This document shows, one piece after another, positions 55,290 to 64,000 of a stretch of DNA of 64,000 nucleotides. The translations under genes were made by a program, and so were the position numbers. Every line of letters starts with the position of its first letter. Position 1 is the first letter of the stretch. The stretch is from Cycas panzhihuaensis (taxonomy: Eukaryota; Cycadophyta), in NCBI GenBank assembly GCA_023213395.1, contig CM041465.1, positions 59,961,741 through 60,025,740 of the forward strand, written 5' to 3'. The notes beneath the pieces are model-generated. The model searched no databases, was not told where the DNA came from, and saw only the letters and a list, made by a program, of their open reading frames with translations.

Positions 55290-57475
55290 AATGGAAGATC
55301 CGGACCCTCACGAGACTCGCCACCCTACTGACGAGCCTCACGAGGGGCGCCCCGAAGGGTCCCCTACTTTCGAAGCCCCTTCGACCTCGTATGGCTACGA
55401 GGATACCCCTCCCGCCGACGCGGTCGAGGCGCTGCTTTCGAGCAGCTCACCGCCAGCCGCATCTTAGATGGTTCGCAGAAATGCTACGCAACGTAGCATA
55501 TTCTTCGTCCATACCTGTGTCATCTACAACGATCGATGGCCCTACCCACGCACACACGTCCTATGTCGTGTCTACCCCGGCTCCCAAGGCAAGTGTTGCG
55601 CTGCCTGTTTCCAGCCGTGGTCCTACTTCCTCAGGGCCCGTTCGTGGTGTGTCTTTCCCTCAACTCGGGGTTAGCATGCCATGCCCTAGCCAAACGCACG
55701 CGCCACCTCCGAACGTGACACATGCTCCCCAAGAGGCCTTGTGGTCCTACTAGTGCCGCCGCCAGCCATGTAGGACCCACTCCTACATATGTCCGTAACC
55801 CAGGTTGGTGGTTCTTCTTTACGTGCCCTGTGTTACACTGCTCAACCTTGGGGGCAAGGCAAGGGAAGCCATCTCCCTGTTTATGGGGTGGACCCGTTGC
55901 ACCCATATGAGGTCGCGCCACCTACGGGTGGCCCATATGGGCAAAACCCGGTCCCTCATCCTCCGTTCCCGTCATCCAGCGCAACTCCCATTGCTGCGTC
56001 ATCGCATGGGAACGTACCTCTTTTTCAGAACTTTTACCCGCAGCCCCCTTTCCAACAAGGGGCCTTTTCCCAAGGAGGGATGGGTTTACTACCCCCATCC
56101 ATTCCTTTACCGGTTGTCGACCCATTAGCCCAAGCAAGGACACGTCCTTTCGTGGACTATAGGTTGACGCCATTGTCTATTGAGGCGTTGAGGACTAACC
56201 TGCCACCTCACCCTCCTAAAGTTCCCAAATTCGATGGGACTTCGTCGCAAGACCCAACCGAGCATGTACGCAGCTCGATGGCGCATCGATTATTGGGCTT
56301 ACGACCATATACTTATGAAGTTATTCCCGCGATCCTTGCAGGGCGATGCCCTCAAGTGGTTTTACTGCCTTCCTGCCCATTCGATCTCCTCATTCCAGCA
56401 GCTAGTGGACGAGTTCGTCAACTACTTTAACGTAGCCCGCCTGCTCGAAAGCGAATGAAGGCGCTTATGTCGCTTAAACAAGGTCACGATGAGATGAATC
56501 GTGACTTTGTGTGACGCCACAATCTTCTTCACTCCACCAAGGCTACGTTGCACGAGGAGTTGAAGAGAGATCTCTTGTCAATGCACGCCGCCAAGTGCAT
56601 GTGGAAGTCCTCAAGATGGGGGCGACCACGTGTGACTCCGCCATCACGAGGTGTTTAGCTTTGGAGGCCATTGAGATCCAAGCGGGACTCAAGAAACCTC
56701 CCAAGCCCTCGCAACGCCACGAGGTGCCTCCTCCAGCCCGCTAGATCCACCTCTCATCCGACTGAGAGGACCCTAGATCCCCTTACTTCCGCTATTCGCT
56801 CATTTGAGCGCACGATGAAGGAGTTAAAACTCCAACCTCCTTCGTCGCCAACCTCTCATAAACCGGTCCAGCAGACTTCCCGCGCGATGCCCCGCAAAGG
56901 GGGCAACACCCAGTCTTCTCAAGCAAGGAGAACCGATCCTCCCCTTGAGAAGAGATGGTGCTCCATCCACGGAGAATGTTTCCATGACGATTCACGTTGC
57001 CGCAGACCCACGCGACGCCCGCCACGCCAAGAACTCCCCTAGGCGAACATCGAGGCCTAACCTCGATCAGCCCATTCATAGAGACCCATTCCCCAAGCAT
57101 GGGGAACGGGGTCGCGAGGTCCAACAAAGGAACAAATTTAACGGATAGGTCCCCTGATCCCCGCCCTTTGCGTGGTAGAGGTAAGGGTGTGCAGAGGTCG
57201 CCTTCCCCTTCGCGATCTCCTGACCGCCGCGCCCCATCACCTTCGCGGTCCCGTAACAAGGGAAAGAAGGTGATCCAAATGCTCGAGACCACTCCTCTCT
57301 ATGCGTTAACCCGGTCTCAAGCTGCCAAGGAGGCAACTGGTGCCTCCGCGTCTACCTCGCAGCTTGATCCTCCTCCGGAAGCTACTCCCGGAGATTCCGC
57401 ACTTCCCAAGATGATTCCCTGCGCCTGCTGCTCGACTTTAGGAGAGCCCTTACCCAACCCACGTGAGGGGTAAGC
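55290..57475 (+). pseudogene. Right-hand gypsy element: gag, degenerate
   Basis: The likely N-terminus MEDPDPHETRHPTDEPHEG (55290) is followed by a proline/serine-rich linker. A capsid lies at 56130-56460 (PLSIEALRTNLPPHPPKVPK, then LQGDALKWFYCLPAHSISSF). The part from 56460 to 56750 is shifted. A possible CxxH knuckle remnant is at 56960-57005 (WCSIHGECFHDDSRC). It continues with basic, Arg/Ser/Pro-rich sequence to 57475. At least four frame changes. The WFYCLPAHSISSF block is typical of Tat-type gags. Confidence 0.82.
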
Positions 57476-57513
57476 CTTTCTCCGTGGTCAAGAGCTTCTT
57501 CTGATGGCCACGG

Positions 57514-58065
57514 ATGTCCATCATGGACGTCTTGAGAAGTTGCCCGGAGCAACGAGCGCTCCTTCTAGAAGCTCTTGGATCGAATGACGCGTTCGTTCAT
57601 GCCTTGGGTACAACCCCAAGCGATGAACCCATTATCTCCTTCGATCCCAGAGATCTCCCCGCGTCTAGTGGAAGGGAACGCCAATGGAACTTCCCTTTCA
57701 CCATTACCATAGATACTCCCGACAGACGCGTTACGGAGAACTGTTGTGGACAATCTGCCTCCGTCAACGCCATGCCCTTGCGCGTTATGCAAGAGCTCGG
57801 TGTTTCCGCTTTGGAACCTGTCCCATGGCGCTGTCAGGGTTATGACGGTACCGAGAAGACCCCCTTAGGATCTTTCGCGATACCTCTTACCCTCGAGGAC
57901 AAGACCGTCATCGACATCGCCGCCCCTCGATGTCGATGTTGATTACAACCCGCTACGGGTCGACCATGGCTTGACCAAATGGGAGCCGTGTGTTCCACCC
58001 GTTGGGGACAACTTAAATTTGTCCATAATGGGCAGATGAAAGTTGTCCTTCGCGAGCGATCGCTC
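57514..58065 (+). pseudogene. Right-hand gypsy element: aspartic protease region
   Basis: The frame 57514-57942 contains FTITIDTPDRRVTENCCGQS, ASVNAMPLRVMQELG and PLGSFAIPLTLEDKTVIDI. The position where the catalytic D-S/N-G triplet should stand reads NCCGQS, so the active-site aspartate is lost. A frame change follows, then RPWLDQMGAVCSTRWGQLKF, the normal end of the Tat-type protease domain. Confidence 0.78.
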
Positions 58066-58463
58066 GCCAAACCAGCTAGGCCTCCCGCCCAGGCAAGCCA
58101 TGGCCATACGAAGGGAAACAAACGCCCTCCTAACCATGTCTCAGCTTGCTCTATTGGAATTCCTGATTCCTCCTACCGAGAAGAGAGTCCTGCGTCGTCT
58201 TCCCTAAGCTTGACGTGTTTTGCTCCTATTGGTGTTGGGAGTTATGGGTACGTCGCCGTGTTTGATGATGACAGATCCCATAGTGAGGATGAGGATCGTC
58301 CTCACCCGCCTCTGCCTCCGCACCAGTGTGGGGCGCCTTCCTAGCCCTAACCTCCTTCTTAGGGCCTCTTTTGTTGTAGAGCCGTGCCACTTTCACATAT
58401 CACATGACATTGCGCGTGCTGATCATCATGTCTCGGACTTTTCCACCTCGTCGCCTCCCGTAG
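58066..58463 (+). other. Right-hand gypsy element: protease-RT linker
   Basis: Shifted frames without a recognised domain. In Tat-type elements a long low-complexity linker connects protease and RT, and acidic/histidine-rich strings here (DDDRSHSEDEDRPHPPLPPH) fit that. Confidence 0.5.
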
Positions 58464-59560
58464 GTGACGATGTTGAGAGTTTCCCTCTTACTTTTTACGA
58501 GGGACCTCTCCTTGGCTCTCCTTTGTCATCCCCGGCGGATGGCGGGCCTTCGAGCCATGCGGTCTATCGCTCCCGCGCCATCTCTCGCCTCGCCCATTCG
58601 AAGTCAGGCCATCGATGGCGTGGACTACTTCGAAGACGACGAGGCTTTGTTAGAACACTTAGCAGGTTCCATGCCAAGTTTGCCTCCTGGTCACCACAAG
58701 CTTGGCCACCAGAAGGTCTTAGCGATTAGGTCCACATTAGCTGACCCAATTCCCTCTTCCGGTTCCTCCCTTCCAGTCGACCTAGCCCCCCTCCATTTCG
58801 AGGAAGGGAATGCCATGTACATGGGGGCAACCCAGGACATAGTCCTTGCCCCAGATAGGGTCATCAAGGTAGGAGCGGAGTGCACCCCTGACGAGGTGAG
58901 GGAATCGCCTCCTGCTCCGGAATTTCGTGACGATTTGCGTGGGAATACTCGAGACATGAAGGGCATTGACCCTCCATCGTCGCATAACCTCACGACCTTC
59001 CTCGACGCCGCCTGCGTCGGGCAACGTCCCCTCCACCAAGCTTCCTACCGCAATTAAGATGGAAGTTGAGAAGCTTCGAAGTGGACTTATTTCCTCTATC
59101 GATTACCCCAAGTGGGTATCAAATATCGTTCCCGTTGCTAAAAAGAACGGGACCATTCGTATTTGTGTCGATTTTCGCGACATAAATAATGCTTGTCCTA
59201 AGGACAACTTTCCCCTTCATTTCATCGATCAAATAATCGATAAATGCAATTTGGATTGGAAGTTATGTTCACGATGGGCGGCCTCCATTATAATCAGATC
59301 CAGATTTCTCCCGAAGACCGTCATAAGATGGCCTTCACAACGCCATGGGGTACCTTCGCCTATAAGGCGATGCCCTTTGGTCTTAAAAATGCAGGGGCTA
59401 CTTATCAAAGGGCCATGCATTTCATCTTTCACGACCTCATCAACAGTACGTTGGAGGTCTTCATGGACGACATGATGGGCCTTTCCCGCTCCAGAGCCCA
59501 TCATCTTCCGACTGCGTGCCATCTTCGCAAAATGCCGCAAGTACCATGTTAGTTTAAACT
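58464..59560 (+). pseudogene. Right-hand gypsy element: reverse transcriptase
   Basis: The pre-RT region reads DDEALLEHLAGSMPSLPPG and NTRDMKGIDPPSSHNLTTF. RT itself reads IKMEVEKLRSGLISSIDYPK, WVSNIVPVAKKNGTIRICVD and FRDINNACPKDNFPLHFIDQ. After a frameshift near 59245 it continues with GGLHYNQIQISPEDRHKMAF, YKAMPFGLKNAGATYQRAMH and the active-site box LEVFMDDM. The MKGIDP motif and the PKDNFPL block place it near the Tat clade. Frames break at about 59050, 59245 and 59550. Confidence 0.9.
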
Positions 59561-60431
59561 CATTTGAAATGCGTGTTTGCCGTTACCTCGGGCAAACTCC
59601 TTGGTTTCCTCGTGTCTCAACAAGGAATCCAAATCGATCCGAAAAAAGTCAAGGCGATCCTTGACATGCCACCGCCTAAAACCCAACGACAAATTAAGTC
59701 GTTCCTAGGCAGGCTTGGTTTCTTGAGGCGCTTTTTGGCAAATTTCGCCATAAACGCTAAGCCTCTTACGAACCTATTGAAGAAAGGAGCTCCTTTGTAT
59801 GCGGTCGACAAGACCCAAAAGGCCTCAAGGGCTCGAGGAAGCTCTCATCCGCCTCACGCCGGGCGCCTCGCTCGATAGGCCCTTCATCTTATACACCCTA
59901 AGAATCGACGAATCCTCGGGCGCAATGCTCGACATGGGAGGACGGTTCGAGGAACCGAGAGGGCCATTATTTCATTAGCCGCACTCGTTGCCTGAATTAA
60001 ACTATCCCGTAGAAAAGGAATGCCTCTCCTTGGTCCATACAACCAAGAAATTTCGGCACTACTTGCTCAACAATACGACCAAGGTGATCGTTCAATCTGA
60101 TCCCTTGCGTTACTTGCTTACCCATTCGGATTTGACAGGTAGGACGGGACGTTGGGCCGTCCTGCTTCAAGAATTTGACTTGCAGGTCGTCAACAGGAAG
60201 TCGAAGAAGGGAATGGTAGTGGCGGAACAGTTAGCCGATGCCGCCATCCCCAACGAGAGCGGCATCCCTGTTGACGACTCCTTCCCGGATGAGTCCATCA
60301 TGACCGTCCAGGATGTTCCTCCTCACCCACTCGCCGATAGCGAGTGGTATGGCGACATCATGCGGTATTTGACTCAGCAAGAATATCGCCCGCCGGCGAA
60401 GAAGTCGGTCGCGTGTCCGCACCACTGCTAG
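59561..60431 (+). pseudogene. Right-hand gypsy element: RT connection and RNase H
   Basis: FAVTSGKLLGFLVSQQGIQI, DPKKVKAILDMPPPKTQRQI and KSFLGRLGFLRRFLANF form the RT C-terminus. The RNase H segment follows with LNYPVEKECLSLVHTTKKFR, HYLLNNTTKVIVQSDPLRYL and TGRTGRWAVLLQEFDL. The start of RNase H (59880-59985) is shifted. An acidic tail runs to 60431. Confidence 0.87.
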
Positions 60432-61561
60432 GCAACACCTCCTCGTGGACGGGGTGTTGTATAAGAGATCCTTCGATGGGATCACCTTCACGCATCGCTC
60501 CGATGAAGCGACCAAATACTCCGCGAGTGCCACCATGGTATTTGTGGGGCCACTTTGGGGCCAATCCATGGCCCAAAGGATCCTCCGCATGGGCTATTCG
60601 GCCGTCCCTTGTTCAAGGATGCCCACGCTTGCGTAGATCTTGCGTTGCTGTGGAGCACGCCAACGCCTCTCACATACCTTCCGAGGCACTACACCCTATT
60701 GTGTCTCATGGCCTTTTTCCCAATGGGGTTTAGACCTCATCCGGGCTATATCACCACCATCTTCCGCACAACATAAATACATCCTAACCGCTACCGAGTA
60801 CTTTACTAAATGGGCAGAGGCAATCCCACATCCACTACCCCCGCAAGACGATAGCCACCTTCGTCTACCAAAGATATTATCTGTCGTTTTGGAATTCCAG
60901 ACGTCCTAATTACGGATAATGGAACTCCCTTTTGTAATAAGGAAATGGACGAATTGTGTAAGAAATTTAAAATCTCACACAAGACGTCATCCCCTTATTA
61001 CCCCCAAGCCAACGGGCAGATTGAGTCTTTCAACAAAACGCTCATTGGCATCTTGAAGAAAGCTGTCACTCAGTCTCAAAGAGACTGGCATATCCAGCTC
61101 CCTTCCGCTCTATGGGCTTATCGCACCTCTATCTGCAGCCTACCGGATGACCCCATTCTCACCGGTCTACGGGATCAAGCGATACTCCGCTGGAAGTGGA
61201 GGTCCCTTCTCTCGGGTCTCCTTCGAGGCCTTATCGATGAGGAGTCTACTCGCCGTGCCTCGTCTCCTAGACCTCAAGCCCTGGATGAGAGGCGCTGGCC
61301 TTATCAAGCGAACCTCGCTTCGAAAGCCCGTTTGCAAAGGACATACGATAAACACCTTCGTGCCCGTCCTTTGTGTCCAGGGGACCACGTCCTCAAATTA
61401 GAGTATCTTTACGATCGCTTGGCCAAATTCGGGCCCAAGTGGGTAGGTCCCTTCGTCGGTCTCGAAAGCCTCGATAATTGGCGCCAGGGATTGCCACCTT
61501 AGACGGCTTGGAGTTTGAGAAAGCGGTCAACGGGAAATTCCTCAAGACGTTCTACGCGTGA
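60432..61561 (+). pseudogene. Right-hand gypsy element: integrase, first catalytic Asp replaced
   Basis: The finger part (60432-60720) is scrambled. The core reads YILTATEYFTKWAEAIP, where the family has Asp before YFTKW, so the first catalytic aspartate is Glu. It is followed by a shifted part, then LITDNGTPFCNKEMDELCKK (second Asp kept) and SPYYPQANGQIESFNKTLIG (Glu kept). LPSALWAYRTS follows, with further shifts. The GPF-type end WVGPFVGLESLDN is near 61440. The coding region ends around 61561. Confidence 0.87.
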
Positions 61562-61570
61562 TCTCTTCGC

Positions 61571-61740
61571 CTTGCTCCGAAACGAGCCTAAACTACCATT
61601 TTAAATTGTTTCCATTCCTCCCAACCACGGGTTGAATGGTAATTTAAGATGGATTCTTGCTCCGAAATGAGCCTAAACTACCATCTTGAATTGTCCCCAT
61701 TTCTCCCCACCGCGGGTTGAATGGCAATTCAAGGTGGACT
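61571..61740 (+). repeat. 85-bp tandem repeat, each unit a stem-loop
   Basis: Two units (61571-61655 and 61656-61740) start CTTGCTCCGAAA. In unit 1 the arm 61596-61617 (CCATTTTAAATTG...CCATTC) pairs with 61634-61652 (GAATGG...TTAAGATGG). In unit 2 the arm 61681-61702 pairs with 61719-61737. Base changes in one arm are partly matched in the other. The repeat lies just after the integrase. Confidence 0.88.
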
Positions 61741-62333
61741 CTCGTTCCTTTTTTCGGTTCCTCCTGGGGAACCCGCGTTCCCGTATGCCCTTGGGAACCG
61801 TTGTCTTCCTATTTTGGGCATCCCCCCAAACTAGGACGACGCTGTGGAGTATCGTTACTCCCCTTTTCGTGCTTGTCGTTTCCTTCGCATATTCCGCTAT
61901 GCTCCCCTGTGGACGTGCATGTCGCCCTATCTTCTAACCTCACGCCTCTCGGTTACCTCTGCTCACGGTGGATGCGTGTGCTCCTGTTAGACGTATGGCC
62001 ATGCATGGACGGAAACACCTGCATATTTACAAAGCTTTACGACAAAATATATACATTTATACATTCACATATCCACATATCAATATACAAACATTTGCAG
62101 CGTATTACAAAAATATTCATTTACAAAAGTAAACCATACATGCTACCTCTATCATATATGGTACACCATTTCATGCCAAAGTGGGGTTCCAATTACCCCA
62201 TGTATATATATATATCAAGAATGTCATAGTACATCGTGTATGTGGGAAGGATCCTTGGGGAGTACAATCATGGGAGTCTACATATGACCCCCTGAGGCCC
62301 GCGCTATCCCACAAAATCATACATGTGCATCTC
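61741..62333 (+). other. Right-hand gypsy element: post-integrase spacer
   Basis: No domain recognised. Contains an ATTTACAAA-rich AT stretch (62020-62140) and a TATATATATATA tract (62203-62215). Confidence 0.5.
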
Positions 62334-63484
62334 CTAATCTACTATCACGCCTGGATCCGGGGTCCCATCTCCTGGTCTATGTGATCCCTCTCCTGGCGAC
62401 CACATCCTTGCGAGGCTCCTCCTAGGCCTCCACGAGCTGCATGCCTCGCTCTCCTCGTCCCTAGGCCGCCTCGGAGTTGTAGTCGCCGTGTGTGTGTGTG
62501 TGCGGCTCCTGCTCGATCTAGAGACCATCTGCGCCACCAGCTGGTCGTAGCGGACCTGGATGCGGTCCCTCTCGCCTCGGAGTCCTTCCTCGATGGCTCT
62601 AAACCTCTCCTCCGACGCCTTAAGGCGCCTCTGGGATCGCAAGGCGAGTCCATGTCCCTTCCTCGGTGCCCGCTGTGCCTCAGGGCTGGATCCGCCACGC
62701 ACTCATCTCGCTCCGTTGGTCGCATCGAGCTCAGCCGCATTGCCCGAATGCCATGTGCTCCTCGGGTCTCCGCAGCCAGATGTCTCGCTCGCACCAAAGG
62801 GCGAACGCCGCATGTAGGCCCCGCGATCTGGCGCATCCTCGCTCGATGGGCGGTTGCCCTCACGTGAGACTGAGGAACAACTCCTCACCATAGCCTCGAC
62901 CGGTCATTGACCTCACTTACACCGCCAATGCAACACGCCATGTGTCACAGGTATCCTCGATGCATAAGATAAAATCCAAATCAAAATCTATCTAGATGTC
63001 AAACGACTGAGGAAATGGTTAGATTTCACCTGCCGTGGCCGCCGGATCCTCTACTCGGGCGACGTCTCCCTCTCCTGGCTCCGCCACCGCCGGTGCCTCA
63101 TCCTCGGCATCCTCCGCCTCGCCTGCCTCGTCTCGGCAGGGACCACTCGACCCTCGCCTCCGATCTCCTCACGATCCGTAGCCTGTGCCCCCTGGTCTTG
63201 GCCCTACCCACTGCCCAGCAACTCCCGATGGGCTAGCCCCTCCGTGGCGGCCGGATGGTACTGTTGTGTCCTCGGTGCATGATGGACTCGCCTCTCCGCG
63301 GTCGGGATGGGCCACCCCATTTCCTGCCGTCGGCCGTCACCCCATCGTCATCATCGTCATCACATCGCCGATGGGAGCTCCCGCCTCCTCGTCGGCCATC
63401 ACCGCCCATCTCACGCCTGTATGGATCCGCCAGTCCGCCGAGTGAGGAGGTTGAGTGATGTCGCGTCGACCGACCGGCGGACAT
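62334..63484 (-). other. GC-rich region with candidate antisense ORF fragments
   Basis: Between integrase and the 3' repeat the minus strand carries open frames at 62345-62863 (172 residues), 62334-62702 and 63233-63484. One frame reads LKASEERFRAIEEGLRGERD, which looks like a coiled coil. Another (about 63030-63200) is acidic and Ala/Glu-rich. Some Tat-lineage elements are known to carry an antisense ORF at this place, which is the reason for the suggestion. GC-rich DNA also keeps chance frames open, and the plus strand has open frames too, so this is only a candidate. A GT microsatellite lies at 62488-62503. Confidence 0.35.
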
Positions 63485-63720
63485 GGGCCTGGTCCTTTGT
63501 CCCCCGGAACCTCGTCTGCCATCTATGGACCATCGGGACCCACCTCGCTATGGGGAATGGCCCCCTACCAGGCCACCGCAAAAATGGTCAAAGAACCAAG
63601 ATCACAAAGAACGTCTTTGTATGAAAATCCTCCTTGTCCGACCTCCGATGGTATCCCAGGCGACGAGGTTCGCCAACTAGGGTAGCCCGATCCATCCTCT
63701 CGCCCAGACTTGCCGGCGTC
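63485..63720 (+). other. Spacer before the right direct repeat
   Basis: No recognised feature. A 3' LTR start and polypurine tract should lie in this part if the repeat at 63721 belongs to the 3' LTR, but no clear purine run next to a TG was found. Confidence 0.4.
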
Positions 63721-64000
63721 CACCCATCTACTTTGGTGCACTGAGTACTCATGATCGGCCTTCACTTGGCCTCTACTCATCGTCCCTAGTGGTAGGAGGC
63801 ATGCATGACCTCTCTACACAAGGTACCCCTTAGCTTTACTTGTTTTTGTATTTTCTTGCATTTCTTCTTCTTTTTGCTTGTATTTCCTTTGCTTGTTGCT
63901 TGCAAACTCCTTGGATATACTTGCATGTCTCTCATACTTATTGTCAAGCATTCTACCCCTTCTTTCCCTTTGCTTTAACTCCTTGAAGGAAAAGTACCAT
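63721..64000 (+). repeat. Direct repeat, right copy (truncated by window end)
   Basis: Matches 53277-53563 from CATCTACTTTG to CCTTGAAGGAAAAG. Its right end is outside the window. Confidence 0.88.

Noticed and set aside
55631-55921. Minus-strand frame inside the right-hand gypsy gag
   Set aside because: GC-rich shadow of the plus-strand gag linker; no domain.
62490-62893. Plus-strand Arg/Pro/Ser-rich frames of 75-125 residues
   Set aside because: Composition follows GC content, no domain, and both strands are open in the same stretch.

Overview
The window is nuclear DNA of a land plant, probably a seed plant with a large, repeat-rich genome. A gymnosperm would fit, but nothing in the sequence proves it. 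The evidence is a spliced plant-type protein phosphatase 2C gene and wall-to-wall Ty1/copia and Ty3/gypsy LTR retrotransposons, many with 5-bp target-site duplications (TSDs) and tRNA-iMet-type primer sites. No rRNA, tRNA, CRISPR or bacterial-type gene was seen.

Region 1 (1-38342) is a retrotransposon nest at least four layers deep. Layer 1 is a decayed copia (+), present as 1-2488 and 37462-38137. Its reverse transcriptase is cut by layer 2, another copia (+), whose outer LTRs start at 2489 and 36907. Layer 2 is in turn cut twice. Gypsy A (-, 4185-14464, TSD CCCAC) lies in its leader, and gypsy B (-, 15247-33306, TSD CAAGA) lies in its gag. Gypsy B, a chromovirus, is itself cut by two layer-4 elements. 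Gypsy A2 (-, 15966-21501, TSD GTGGA) is an internally deleted relative of A. Gypsy E (-, 22927-29917, TSD TCTGT) has a complete LTR/PBS/PPT layout. When the inserts are conceptually removed, the reading frames of the host elements meet again.

Region 2 (38343-44603) is intergenic. It holds a solo LTR related to gypsy E (39016-39841, TSD AAGAA), a short non-autonomous copia-like element (40764-43765) and two tandem duplications.

Region 3 (44604-48317, -) holds the only host gene recognised: a PP2C phosphatase with eight coding exons, consistent splice phases and all metal-binding aspartates. The C-terminal tail expected from its subfamily is not found in the window.

Region 4 (48318-52315) is AT-rich DNA without a gene. 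Region 5 (about 52316-64000) is a GC-richer Tat-like gypsy on the + strand, with degenerate gag, protease, RT, RNase H and integrase. After integrase it has a tandem pair of hairpins and a GC-rich stretch that may hold an antisense ORF. A direct repeat (53277 and 63721) is probably part of its LTR or leader; the right copy runs off the window.

All retroelement coding regions carry frameshifts or stops. Sister LTRs often differ by 2-4 nt at CTG, CAG and CCGG sites. Some frameshifts could therefore be sequencing artefacts at methylated CNG sites rather than real decay.
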